A stretch of DNA of 59,301 nucleotides from Pseudomonadota bacterium (GTDB lineage: Bacteria > Pseudomonadota > Gammaproteobacteria > Xanthomonadales > SZUA-36). Both the position numbers and the translations under genes were made by a program. Positions 1 to 8,286 of the stretch are shown here, piece after piece; position 1 is the first letter of the stretch, and each line of letters starts with the position of its first letter. A model generated the notes under the pieces. It made no database searches. It worked only from the letters and a program-made list of their open reading frames with translations, and was not told the DNA's origin. The stretch spans positions 1 through 59,301 of the forward strand of contig JADFVZ010000064.1 of NCBI GenBank assembly GCA_015222805.1, in the 5' to 3' direction.

Positions 1-417
1 CTGCTGAATTTCTACTATATGGGGATGGCCGTCTACGGCTATTTAGTCTGGCGTAAGCATGGCGATGCAGGGGATGATTTGCCCATCAGCCGTTGGTCAT
101 GGTCACAACAGCTTGTGTATCTACTCGCGGGTATCGTTGTTACACTTGTCGTGGCCCACTACCTGGAATCAATCAGCGCTTCCCAACGCCCCTATCTGGA
201 TGCCGGGGTGACGGTGTTTTCAGTACTTAATACTTTTCTGATGACCCGTAAAGTATTACAGAACTGGCTCTACTGGATTGTGATTGATGCCGCCGCTATA
301 GTCCTGTATGCACAAACCGGGTATTACGCGACCATAGTTATGTACAGCGTATATCTGGTTCTGGCAATTGTGGGGTATGTCAGTTGGAAAAAACTTTATC
401 AGTTGCAGGCGAGTTAG
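1..417 (+). CDS. pnuC: PnuC-family vitamin/nucleoside transporter, C-terminal part
   Basis: The reading frame is already open at base 1 (LLNFYY precedes the first internal Met at 19), so the 5' end lies outside the window. The remaining ~138 residues are strongly hydrophobic with about four membrane spans. The C-terminal block, with NWLYWIVIDAAAIVLY and then GYVSWKK, is the typical end of PnuC transporters, which take up nicotinamide riboside (PnuC), riboflavin (PnuX) or thiamine (PnuT) by facilitated diffusion in the inner membrane, with cytosolic phosphorylation trapping the substrate. The substrate cannot be decided from this part. The stop codon overlaps the convergent kinase-like gene by 4 bases. 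Confidence 0.85.
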   Translation: MLNFYYMGMAVYGYLVWRKHGDAGDDLPISRWSWSQQLVYLLAGIVVTLVVAHYLESISASQRPYLDAGVTVFSVLNTFLMTRKVLQNWLYWIVIDAAAIVLYAQTGYYATIVMYSVYLVLAIVGYVSWKKLYQLQAS

Positions 418-1316
418 AATCGGGCAGGCGCCTGCATCCATCGATCAATATTTTTTTCACCCAGCACATTGATTAAATAAAGCAATAAGCGATAGGGCTT
501 TCTCAGGCCGGATAAGTCGGGGAGGCAGTGTGCCTGTTGGTAGTGCCTGGAAAATACACGGGCCTGTCGTTCATCCAGAATATACTCCAGTAAAACCAGC
601 TCCAATTCCCTGGGAGCAAAGACAAAAGCATCTAAATCAACTAATGCTGAGAGTTTTCCCTGATGCTGTAAAAACTGATCCCAGCGCAGGTCGGGCATGA
701 TTGGAACAAATTCATTAACTTCACAGTTGCCTGCAAGCTTGATGGCTTCAGCGAGTATGTCCGCTGGAATATTGGCGTGAGAATCGGCTAACAGTTGCAG
801 GCTGTCCTGCAATCGATGAGGCCAGTATTCGGCAGCGAATTGAGCCTGGCCGAAGCCTCCCCAGCTGGCTTGCCTGTGTTGATGTAGAGTGCCAATATGC
901 CTGGCCAGGCTTACGACCATGGACTCATCGACATCAACTGCCAGTAGCATTTTTCCGGGTAATTTTTTTACCGCGATAAATGCCTGTTGATGTGCAGATG
1001 CCGGGCCGGAGGCAATATATTCAGGGATTTCAAGTGGGCTTAATTTTGCCAGGCTTGCAAAAACCTGTTCAAACTCACCCAGTTGCCCGGGCAGGTTTAC
1101 TGCAAACAGGCTTTGCATACCTTGCCAGAATATGGATCGGGTAACATTGGCGCTGTTGCAGATTTTTACAATTAACGGGCCTTGTGCTGTTTCACAATCC
1201 CACAGTTGATGGGTGCTGTCGCTATACATCATCGGCAGGGCTGTTGCCTGAATTAGGTTAGGCAGCTTTTTCTGCTGTGCCGCGGATAAACCGGGATAGT
1301 TTGCTGGGCTAGTCAC
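414..1316 (-). CDS. Phosphotransferase-fold (APH/choline-kinase-like) protein
   Basis: A 300-residue protein of the size and layout of aminoglycoside-phosphotransferase/thiamine-kinase-like enzymes. The putative catalytic loop reads PDLRWDQFL and is followed about 15 residues later by ALVDLDAF, which matches the metal-binding DxD of the fold. Compared with the usual HGDLHxxN loop, the His and Asn are replaced (Met/Pro-Asp ... Gln), so the Brenner motif is degenerate although the catalytic Asp is kept. It converges on the PnuC-like gene with a 4-base overlap. That neighbour suggests a role as vitamin kinase (thiamine or nucleoside), but this is inference only. Confidence 0.7.
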   Translation of the reverse strand: MTSPANYPGLSAAQQKKLPNLIQATALPMMYSDSTHQLWDCETAQGPLIVKICNSANVTRSIFWQGMQSLFAVNLPGQLGEFEQVFASLAKLSPLEIPEYIASGPASAHQQAFIAVKKLPGKMLLAVDVDESMVVSLARHIGTLHQHRQASWGGFGQAQFAAEYWPHRLQDSLQLLADSHANIPADILAEAIKLAGNCEVNEFVPIMPDLRWDQFLQHQGKLSALVDLDAFVFAPRELELVLLEYILDERQARVFSRHYQQAHCLPDLSGLRKPYRLLLYLINVLGEKNIDRWMQAPARF

Positions 1317-1343
1317 TCACAATTTACCGGTTAATGAAACTGC

Positions 1344-1529
1344 TTATACCTGTTTCGGTTTTATGCGTTTGAGCATGGCCCATAACGGCACAGCGGCAAG
1401 ACCACTGATAATGCCGGTAAGGTAGGAGGTAAGTTCAAAGCCGAATATAGAATGCCACACCCAGTCAACCAGAAAACTGACGACCAGAATTGCAAGTACG
1501 AGAACTAAAAGTCGCTGCCAAAAGGGCAT
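1344..1529 (-). CDS. Small two-helix membrane protein
   Basis: 61 residues with an amphipathic start (MPFWQR), a first hydrophobic helix (LLVLVLAILVVSFLVDWVW) and a second (LTSYLTGIISGLAAVPLWAML), ending in a basic tail KRIKPKQV. This is a plausible small inner-membrane protein. It lies 27 bases upstream of the kinase-like gene on the same strand and may be cotranscribed with it. No family is recognised. Confidence 0.6.
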   Translation of the reverse strand: MPFWQRLLVLVLAILVVSFLVDWVWHSIFGFELTSYLTGIISGLAAVPLWAMLKRIKPKQV

Positions 1530-1600
1530 AAGGGTCTCTCCATAACACGGAATCAGACCCTATTATGCCACTACTTCCAGTGACGCTTAAGCAAGCTGGT

Positions 1601-3379
1601 TTAGAACAGTTCTTCATCCAGCGCCATCATGCTTTCACTGCCGGCTTTAATGGTCGTCAGGTAGCTTTCGGTACGTGGCAGGAAATGCTCAAAATAAAAC
1701 TGTGCGGTGACCTGTTTCGCCTGCAGGAATTTCGTATCACCGGAATCAGCATCAAGTAATTGGCCCGCCTTGAGTGTGGATTGTCCCATCACCCAGCCAC
1801 CACAGACAAAGCCCAGCAGCATCATCAGGTTAACACTGATACCACCGATTGCATTTCTATCCGTGGCGGCGTTCTGCAGTAGCCATACCATCGCCTCGTG
1901 TGCGTCCTTTACAGATTTCGACAAAGAACCTGCCATCTTGGTGAGGCTGGATACGTTTGCCATCTCATCAGCTGTTGCCTGAATTGCATCGAGTAACTCC
2001 TGCAGGACCTGGCCTTTATCCATGAGGATTTTCCGGCCGGTGAGATCCAGGCCCTGAATGCCGGTGGTGCCTTCATAAATGGGAAGAATACGGGCATCAC
2101 GGAAATACTGGGCGCTACCGGTTTCTTCAATGTAACCCATGCCGCCGTGAACCTGAACACCATATGAGGTGATTTCCTGGGCAAATTCAGTGATCCAGCC
2201 CTTGACGAGAGGCGTATACAATTCGTTTCGGGCGGCATGTTTCTTCGCTTCTTCCGGACTGTTAGCCCAGTGGCTGCGATCGGCTTCTGCTGCGGCAAAA
2301 TAGGCCAGGCCGCGCATGGCTTCGGTTGCAGATTTCATTTGCATCAGCATGCGGCGGACATCGGGGAATTTAATAATCGGGTAGCGAGAGCCGTCTTTAC
2401 GAGTACCCTGGATGCGTTCTTTGGCAAAGGCCAGTGCTTGCTGGTAGGAGCGTTCGGAAACCCCCAGGCCCTGTATGCCGACACCCTGGCGGGCTTCATT
2501 CATCATTGTAAACATGGCCATCAGGCCATTGTGCGGTTTGCCGACCAGGTAGCCCACGGCACCGCCGTTATCACCAAAATTCAGGGTGCAGGTCGGACTG
2601 CCGTGAATACCAAGTTTGTGTTCAATGCCGACACAATATGCATCGTTGCGCTTACCCGGTCGACCACTCTCATCAAGGATGAATTTCGGCACCAGGAACA
2701 ATGAAATACCACCAACACCGGCGGGTGCATCAGGCAGGCGCGCGAGCACCAGGTGAATTATGTTTTCAGTCATCTGGTGATCACCCCAGGTGATGAAGAT
2801 TTTCTGGCCGCTGATCAGGTAGTGGTCGTCTTTGGGAATGGCTTTAGTGCCTACTGCCGCCAGGTCGGAGCCCGCTGCTGATTCAGTCAGGCACATCGAA
2901 CCGGTCCAGTTGCCACTGACCATATCGGGTAAATACGTATCTTTCAGCTCATCTGAGCCATGGGTTGTGATTGCATCCACCGCACCATTCGTCAGCAAGG
3001 GGCACAGAGCCAGCCCTAAATTGGACGTATCCCAGATTTCCATTACCGCAGCTGCGAGCATCCTCGGCATCTTCTGGCCACCATATTGTTCCTCGGCGGC
3101 AAGCGAGGCCCAGCCGGCATCAGCGTATTGCCGGTAGGCATCTGCAAATCCGGGGGTTTCCTCGACACCATTTTCACCCAGGCTGGCACCCAGGTTATCG
3201 CCAACACTGTTCAATGGGGCAAATACTTCACTTCCCAGACGGGCAGCTTCTTCTAAAATAGCCTCAGCCAGTTCAGCATTAATATCTTCAAGTCCGGCTT
3301 CTGCACAGCGTTGCTCAAAACCAAGTAGGTCATTTAGTACAAAGGCAGCATCTTTATAGGGAAATTGGTAGTCGCTCAT
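1601..3379 (-). CDS. Acyl-CoA dehydrogenase (FadE-type, ~590 aa class)
   Basis: 592 residues, the length of the long bacterial acyl-CoA dehydrogenases with an extra C-terminal domain. These catalyse FAD-dependent alpha,beta-dehydrogenation of acyl-CoA in beta-oxidation. Visible blocks: MCLTESAAGSDLAAVGTKA (FAD/substrate-binding middle domain, ~162-180), the GVQVHGGMGYIEE block (~407-419) and LPIYEGTTGIQGLDL, where Glu436 is at the catalytic base position. The C-terminal ~130 residues match the additional helical domain of this class. An AGGAG ribosome-binding site lies 9 bases before the ATG. It is transcribed alone. The chain-length preference cannot be read from sequence. Confidence 0.93.
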   Translation of the reverse strand: MSDYQFPYKDAAFVLNDLLGFEQRCAEAGLEDINAELAEAILEEAARLGSEVFAPLNSVGDNLGASLGENGVEETPGFADAYRQYADAGWASLAAEEQYGGQKMPRMLAAAVMEIWDTSNLGLALCPLLTNGAVDAITTHGSDELKDTYLPDMVSGNWTGSMCLTESAAGSDLAAVGTKAIPKDDHYLISGQKIFITWGDHQMTENIIHLVLARLPDAPAGVGGISLFLVPKFILDESGRPGKRNDAYCVGIEHKLGIHGSPTCTLNFGDNGGAVGYLVGKPHNGLMAMFTMMNEARQGVGIQGLGVSERSYQQALAFAKERIQGTRKDGSRYPIIKFPDVRRMLMQMKSATEAMRGLAYFAAAEADRSHWANSPEEAKKHAARNELYTPLVKGWITEFAQEITSYGVQVHGGMGYIEETGSAQYFRDARILPIYEGTTGIQGLDLTGRKILMDKGQVLQELLDAIQATADEMANVSSLTKMAGSLSKSVKDAHEAMVWLLQNAATDRNAIGGISVNLMMLLGFVCGGWVMGQSTLKAGQLLDADSGDTKFLQAKQVTAQFYFEHFLPRTESYLTTIKAGSESMMALDEELF

Positions 3380-3688
3380 CAGGTTGAACTCCTGTTAATA
3401 ATTAGTGTTGTTAAGATAATCCTCATGGTAGGCGAAAAGCCCGGATGAAGAACTGATCTGTGGCAGCTATGTCCTTAGCCTTATTGTACTTCTTCAGGTG
3501 AGGAAATTCGTGTTAAAACAATACAAATGTAAAATGGCCAACAAACTGGATTAGCGAGGGTGTGATAGAGGGACTGGGTCAATAAAAAAGGGCTCAAAAT
3601 GAGCCCTTTTAAATCTTGCTGGAGCAGGTTTTATGCATAAAACCGAGGCACACTCTTCTATGTGCAGCTCCTCATCTGCTTTAGATGA
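3380..3688. other. Intergenic region of 309 bases
   Basis: No coding frame is supported here. The right part (3586-3700) carries the 3' UTR structure and terminator of the minus-strand gene at 3689-4264. The left part (3380-3585) must hold the promoter of the acyl-CoA dehydrogenase; I see only AT-rich sequence and no operator I would name. Confidence 0.6.
3586..3610 (-). terminator. Rho-independent terminator
   Basis: Perfect 10-bp stem AAAAGGGCTC / GAGCCCTTTT with a 5-base loop. Read on the minus strand it is followed by a U-rich run (TTTTTTATT). It lies downstream of the periplasmic protein gene at 3689-4264. The T/A tails on both sides could make it work in both directions. Confidence 0.8.
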
Positions 3689-3700
3689 TTACTCTCCAGC
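3618..3700 (-). other. Cloverleaf-like structured 3' UTR
   Basis: On the minus strand a 7-bp outer stem GCTGGAG (3700-3694) pairs with CTCCAGC (3624-3618). It encloses three hairpins: TCATCT/AGATGA, GCACA/TGTGC and the palindrome GGTTTTATGCATAAAACC. The outer stem begins in the last codons of the gene at 3689-4264, and the whole precedes the terminator at 3586-3610. It is not a canonical tRNA: there is no GGTTCRA T-arm and no D-loop GG. It could be a stabilising 3' end or a 3'-UTR-derived small RNA. Confidence 0.45.
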
Positions 3701-4264
3701 TTTAGGCTGAACAGTTATCGCCATAGCTTCGGTAAGGGTAATGATGACTAAATCGCCAACTGCTGCTTTTTTCAGGTTTTCAGGATCGCGTGCGGTGAAC
3801 TCGGACACTTCTCCGTCCGGTCCTTTGAGCTTGAAGGTATTGGCTTCGAGGTTGATTTCTTCAACTACGGCACTAATTATCAGGGTGTCCAAAGCAGCCA
3901 CACCCGGCATTTCGCCTGCTTCGCTACGTGCTCCAGCTTGAATTCCAGCGGCCCCGGCTTCAGTATTGGTGGCAGCAAAAACTTGAATAGACATGCTCTG
4001 GATATATTCAACCTCCAGAGTATCGCCAACCTTGACCTGGTTCAGGTTGCGTACATCTTCGCTAGCAACAATTTCGATCAGCTTGCCACCTTCTCCACGC
4101 AGACTGACTTCACGGGTTTCATGATTGATAGCCTCAATTGTGGCTGTCATTAATATTTTCTGGGTGGCTGAAAGTGAGGGTTTGTCTCCAGCAGCTGAGG
4201 TATCGTCTGCCCAGGTAGATGCGCTGAGGACTAATGCGATGATTAAAATAATGCTTTTAAACAT
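3689..4264 (-). CDS. Exported protein with duplicated ~60-residue domain
   Basis: The start is placed at 4264 rather than at an upstream Met because a GGAG site lies 9 bases before it, a clear signal peptide follows (MFKSIILIIALVLSASTWA), and the longer version would overlap the LysR gene. The mature protein holds two similar units: TATIEAINHETREVSLRG...VGDTLEV, and SAVVEEINLEANTFKLKG...VGDLVII. Each ends in a short hydrophobic strand (MSIQVFA / MAITVQP). The pattern resembles small beta-barrel (OB/DUF5666-like) repeats in the periplasm. Function unknown. Confidence 0.75.
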   Translation of the reverse strand: MFKSIILIIALVLSASTWADDTSAAGDKPSLSATQKILMTATIEAINHETREVSLRGEGGKLIEIVASEDVRNLNQVKVGDTLEVEYIQSMSIQVFAATNTEAGAAGIQAGARSEAGEMPGVAALDTLIISAVVEEINLEANTFKLKGPDGEVSEFTARDPENLKKAAVGDLVIITLTEAMAITVQPKAGE

Positions 4265-4343
4265 TGGATGTTTCTCCGTTAAGGATGATTTTTGTATAGT
4301 GAACCGCTCATTGTACCGGAAAACCTGCTGATTACCCAAGTTT

Positions 4344-5318
4344 TCAGGCAGGATCTTCAATTTCAATCAGGCGCAAATCACTCACTAGCGGTGCTTCGCT
4401 AAGGGACTGTTGTTTATCAAGTTCCAGTAAAACTTGAATAAATGCATTTACAGCAGGCGCGGAGATGAGTCCGCGCCTCTTAATGATGTGGAAATTACCA
4501 TGAAGTCCGGGGAGTCTAAAAGGCAGTATCGAAAACAATTCCGACTCCAGTTCATCAGCCAGCATCCCGTATGTTGCTATTGCAATGGCATCGCTGTTCG
4601 CAACGGTAGTTTTAATGATCGCCTGGTCATTGCAGATGATGTGGTTCAGCTTGATATCATCAGGTGATTTTTGCTTGTATGGGAAGAATGCCTGTTTGAA
4701 CAGTTGGATTATCCGTGCCGGTAACACGGAAGAGATTAAGGGGAATTTTACCAGGTCGGGCAGGGCAAGGGACTCAAGCTGCAATAGTGGATGTTCCGGT
4801 CGGCAGAAAAAAAAGGCCTGGTGGCGCTGCAGTTTGATGAGCTTGAAGCTCGGGAAGACACCCAGTTCGCTGGTATCAAACATTACAAAATCGAATTCTC
4901 GCGTATACAGGCTATCGCTAAACTGGTCCCAGTTGCCGACGGTAATGTTGATATCAATTCCAGGGTAGAGCTGGTTGAAGCGGATTAAAGCGGGAGCAAG
5001 CAGGGCGGTGCCGACATATGTTCCGGCACCGATGTTAATGACGCCTTCCAGGATTCCCTGATGGCGTTTGAGCTCTTCTTCCAGAGACTCTGATGCCGCT
5101 ATAACCAGGCCTGCATGTTTAAGCATAATCTCGCCGGCCTGGGTCGGAATTATCCCTTTTTTCCCCCGGTTAAACAGTAAATCCCCCAGTTGTTTTTCCA
5201 GCGCCTGGATGCTGCGGCTCAGGGTTGGCTGACTAATATTGAGGGCTTTGGCCGCACGGCCGAAGTTCCCGTGCCTGGCCAGGATAAGTGCGTTCTGATA
5301 GTGGTTAATATTAGGCAT
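4344..5318 (-). CDS. LysR-family transcriptional regulator
   Basis: 324 residues with the LysR N-terminal winged helix-turn-helix (FGRAAKALNISQPTLSRSIQ, about residues 19-38) and a ~200-residue periplasmic-binding-like effector domain starting near INIGAGTYVG. It is divergent from the sulfatase gene at 5426, with 107 bases between the start codons. LysR proteins usually control the divergent neighbour, so a role in sulfatase expression is likely. The effector is unknown. Confidence 0.92.
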   Translation of the reverse strand: MPNINHYQNALILARHGNFGRAAKALNISQPTLSRSIQALEKQLGDLLFNRGKKGIIPTQAGEIMLKHAGLVIAASESLEEELKRHQGILEGVINIGAGTYVGTALLAPALIRFNQLYPGIDINITVGNWDQFSDSLYTREFDFVMFDTSELGVFPSFKLIKLQRHQAFFFCRPEHPLLQLESLALPDLVKFPLISSVLPARIIQLFKQAFFPYKQKSPDDIKLNHIICNDQAIIKTTVANSDAIAIATYGMLADELESELFSILPFRLPGLHGNFHIIKRRGLISAPAVNAFIQVLLELDKQQSLSEAPLVSDLRLIEIEDPA

Positions 5319-5425
5319 GCAAAAAGCGTATCATAATTATAAACATAATGCATTGGAACTATTATTAAGCTTGAGGTTACAATAATCGGCCAATTACCAT
5401 ATTTTCAAAAATAAGAGAGCCTGGA

Positions 5426-6952
5426 ATGAAAAAAAGTCTACTATTACTTCTTACGCTGCTGTTGCTTGGGTTAAATGCCACAAGCAGTTTTGCAAAAACC
5501 GATAAACCCAATATCCTGGTGATATGGGGTGATGATGTGGGTATGTATAATATTAGTGCCTATCATCGTGGCATGATGGGTGGAAGCACCCCCAATATCG
5601 ATCGTATTGCCAGTGAAGGCGCGCTTTTCACAGATGGTTATGCCCAGCAAAGTTGCACTGCAGGTCGATCCTCGTTTGTTCTTGGCCAGCACCCTTTCCG
5701 TACCGGTCTGCTGACAATTGGCATGCCGGGTGCAAAAGATGGTATTAGTGATAAAGACCCCACAATTGCTGAGTTATTGAAAAATCATGGTTACGTTTCC
5801 GGGCAGTTTGGTAAAAACCATCTGGGTGATCAGGACCATCATCTACCGACTGCACATGGCTTTGATGAGTTTTTCGGTAACCTTTATCACTTAAATGCTG
5901 AGGAAGAGCCGGAATCCGAATTTTATCCAAAAGATCCTGAGTTCCACAAAAAGTTTGGCCCACGCGGCGTCTTGCATGCAACTGCTGATGGCAAAATCGA
6001 AGACACTGGTCCATTAACTAAGAAGCGAATGGAAACAGCTGATAAAGAATTTCTTGCAGCCAGCCTGGATTTTATCGAACGGGCACATAAGGCGGGCAAA
6101 CCATTTTTTGTCTGGCATAACTCCACCCGTATGCATGTATGGACCCATCTCAGCCCTGAATATAAAGGCAAATCAGGCTATGGTTTATATGCCGACGGTA
6201 TGATGGAGCTGGATGACGGGGTTGGTGTCTTGCTCGACAAGCTGGATGAACTGGGAATAGCTGATAACACGATTGTTGTTTTCAGCACCGACAACGGTGC
6301 AGAGAAATTTACCTGGCCGGATGGCGGAACCATACCCTTTAAAGGTGAAAAGGGCAGCACCTGGGAAGGTGGTTTCAGGGTGCCGATGTTGGTTCGCTGG
6401 CCGGGTACAGTTAAACCGGGAACCATCGTTAACGACATTTTTTCACAGGAAGACTGGCTGCCAACTTTATTGGCCGCAGCAGGTGAACCAGATGTTACCA
6501 AAAAACTCCTCAAAGGCCATCGGGCAAATGGTAAAACTTTCAAAGTTCATCTGGACGGCTATGATCAAACAGCCTTACTTTCCGGTAAAGGTCCGGGTGC
6601 CAGGGATGAGATCTTTTATTTTGATGCAGGATCTAATTTGAACGCGATCCGTTATAAAGACTGGAAGATCCACTTTACGATTATGGAAGGTAACATTAGT
6701 GAGGCTTATCGCAAGAGCCCGAGCTGGCCGCTTATCGTAAACCTGAGAATGGATCCGTTTGAAGATGGACCGGATTCTTCAATGTATGTTCGCGATTTCT
6801 ATGCAGACCAAATGTGGATGTTTGTTCCAGCTCAAGCTGTGGTTGGCAAGTTCCTTGCCACTTTTGAAGAGTACCCACAACGCCAGGCAGGTGGCTCATT
6901 AAGCATTGATGCGGTAATGGATAAGATGAAGGCGGCTGCAAGCCGACAATAA
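5426..6952 (+). CDS. Secreted formylglycine-type sulfatase
   Basis: 508 residues with a signal peptide (KKSLLLLLTLLLLGLNATSSFA). Sulfatase hallmarks: metal-binding DD at 36-37 (WGDDVG), the maturation motif CTAGR with Cys77 and Arg81 (Cys converted to formylglycine by a separate enzyme not in this window), GKNHLGD, and TDNGAE for the second metal/sulfate site. It hydrolyses sulfate esters in the periplasm or outside the cell; the substrate cannot be predicted. It is divergent from a LysR regulator and followed by a strong terminator. Confidence 0.92.
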   Translation: MKKSLLLLLTLLLLGLNATSSFAKTDKPNILVIWGDDVGMYNISAYHRGMMGGSTPNIDRIASEGALFTDGYAQQSCTAGRSSFVLGQHPFRTGLLTIGMPGAKDGISDKDPTIAELLKNHGYVSGQFGKNHLGDQDHHLPTAHGFDEFFGNLYHLNAEEEPESEFYPKDPEFHKKFGPRGVLHATADGKIEDTGPLTKKRMETADKEFLAASLDFIERAHKAGKPFFVWHNSTRMHVWTHLSPEYKGKSGYGLYADGMMELDDGVGVLLDKLDELGIADNTIVVFSTDNGAEKFTWPDGGTIPFKGEKGSTWEGGFRVPMLVRWPGTVKPGTIVNDIFSQEDWLPTLLAAAGEPDVTKKLLKGHRANGKTFKVHLDGYDQTALLSGKGPGARDEIFYFDAGSNLNAIRYKDWKIHFTIMEGNISEAYRKSPSWPLIVNLRMDPFEDGPDSSMYVRDFYADQMWMFVPAQAVVGKFLATFEEYPQRQAGGSLSIDAVMDKMKAAASRQ

Positions 6953-6960
6953 ACCATTAG

Positions 6961-6996
6961 TATCCGGCAGGGTGGGTTCCTCCTTCTTGCCGGATA
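6961..6996 (+). other. Hairpin downstream of sulfatase
   Basis: Perfect 9-bp arms TATCCGGCA and TGCCGGATA separated by 18 bases, just after the sulfatase stop codon. No T-run follows, so it is more likely an RNA-stabilising hairpin than the terminator itself. Confidence 0.45.
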
Positions 6997-7047
6997 ATGC
7001 TTTGAGGTAATTGTCGTAGTCAGGAAACAAACTGTAAATTCGTGTAT

Positions 7048-7085
7048 AACCCAGGCGTTTTTGATATTAGCCCCTGGGTTTTTTT
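7048..7085 (+). terminator. Rho-independent terminator
   Basis: Arms AACCCAGG and CCTGGGTT followed by a run of seven T. It ends the sulfatase transcript before the MoxR operon. Confidence 0.75.
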
Positions 7086-7226
7086 GTACAAAAATAAAGC
7101 AAAAACAGGTCTGCTTGCAGTAAACTTAATTAAATCAGCCAGCAGGAAACATTACTCCGGTCTGAATTCATTCTTCAATCGGGCTGATGGTTTTACGCAG
7201 TTGGCTTGCTGAAAGGGAAATAATTA

Positions 7227-8195
7227 ATGAGTACTCTCGAATCAATCCGTATTCTCCAGGCCCGTATGGGCGAATCCATTATTGGCCAGGAGTCTGTCAT
7301 TGAACAATTACTGATCGGCCTGTTGGCTAACGGCAACATCCTTATGGAAGGCCTGCCCGGATTAGCTAAAACTCGTGCGGTTAAAAGCCTGGCTACCAAT
7401 ATGGATGCCGAATTCTCGCGAATTCAATTCACCCCTGATTTATTACCATCTGACATCACCGGCAGCGAGGTGTTGTATACCGAAGCCGGCCAGCCAACCT
7501 TCCGCTTTGAAGCCGGACCTATCTTTGCAAATATCGTGCTGGCAGATGAAATTAACCGGGCACCGGCCAAAGTTCAGGCGGCATTACTAGAAGCAATGGA
7601 AGAGCGCCAGGTTACCGTGGCCGGTACGACCCATAAGATGCCAGACCTGTTTATCGTCATGGCTACCCAGAACCCGATAGAGCAGGAAGGCACTTACCCC
7701 TTGCCGGAAGCACAGATGGATCGGTTTTTGCTGCATGTGTATATCGACTACGGAACAAAAGAAGCCGAAGCACAGGTCATCCGCCTGGTTCGCGGTGAGG
7801 AAGGGCCAGCTGCTAGAGGCTCTGAAACAGATCCGGTTCCCCAGCAGGTGATATTTGATGCCCGGGAGGAAATTAACAAAGTCCAGGTTTCCGAAGTTAT
7901 CGAAAAATATATCGTTGACCTGGTTTTTGCTACCCGTTATCCGGATCAATATAATCAAAAGCTGGCTTCATGGATCAACATTGGCGCCAGTCCGCGCGGT
8001 GCCATCGGCCTGGATAAATGTGCACGTGTACACGCCTGGCTGAACCAGCGTGATCACGTACTACCGGATGATGTGCGCGCAGTTATCCATGGCGTTTTGC
8101 GTCATCGCATCGCTCTCAGTTACGAGGCCAATGCGGACGGGGTTTCAGCTAATGATGTGATTGATGAAGTGTTGAAGCTAGTAGCGGTAGCTTAA
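7227..8195 (+). CDS. MoxR-family AAA+ ATPase
   Basis: 322 residues. Walker A GLPGLAKT (42-49), Walker B VLADEIN with Asp107/Glu108, and the MoxR-typical ATQNPIEQEGTYPLPEAQMDRFL block. MoxR ATPases act as chaperone-like partners of VWA-domain proteins. This gene is first in a run of eight same-strand genes including DUF58, two VWA proteins, a TPR protein and BatD, the usual MoxR/Bat gene set. An AGGGA site precedes the ATG. Confidence 0.93.
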   Translation: MSTLESIRILQARMGESIIGQESVIEQLLIGLLANGNILMEGLPGLAKTRAVKSLATNMDAEFSRIQFTPDLLPSDITGSEVLYTEAGQPTFRFEAGPIFANIVLADEINRAPAKVQAALLEAMEERQVTVAGTTHKMPDLFIVMATQNPIEQEGTYPLPEAQMDRFLLHVYIDYGTKEAEAQVIRLVRGEEGPAARGSETDPVPQQVIFDAREEINKVQVSEVIEKYIVDLVFATRYPDQYNQKLASWINIGASPRGAIGLDKCARVHAWLNQRDHVLPDDVRAVIHGVLRHRIALSYEANADGVSANDVIDEVLKLVAVA

Positions 8196-8202
8196 AAAAA
8201 TT

Positions 8203-8260
8203 ACGTCATCTCGGGACGGCGAATAGCCGGAGACGTCATGCCGGACTACGATCCGGTACC
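8203..8260. repeat. Tandem REP-like intergenic palindromes
   Basis: Two units each begin with ACGTCAT, about 30 bases apart (8203 and 8233). The second forms CCGGA-CTACGA-TCCGG. The form resembles widespread intergenic palindromic repeats of the GTCATnCCGGAnnnGATCCGG type. It lies between moxR and the HAD lipoprotein gene and is different in sequence from the RAYT-linked REP further on. Confidence 0.4.
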
Positions 8261-8286
8261 GTGATCCAGTGTTTATGGAGACAAAA

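Noticed and set aside
2237..2704. 155-codon plus-strand ORF inside the acyl-CoA dehydrogenase gene
   Set aside because: Antisense to a strongly supported enzyme, with no start signals and low-complexity composition.
3618..3700. Possible tRNA gene (7-bp acceptor-like stem and three arms)
   Set aside because: No GGTTCRA T-loop, no D-loop GG, wrong spacers, and the outer stem overlaps the end of a coding gene. Kept only as a structured 3' UTR.
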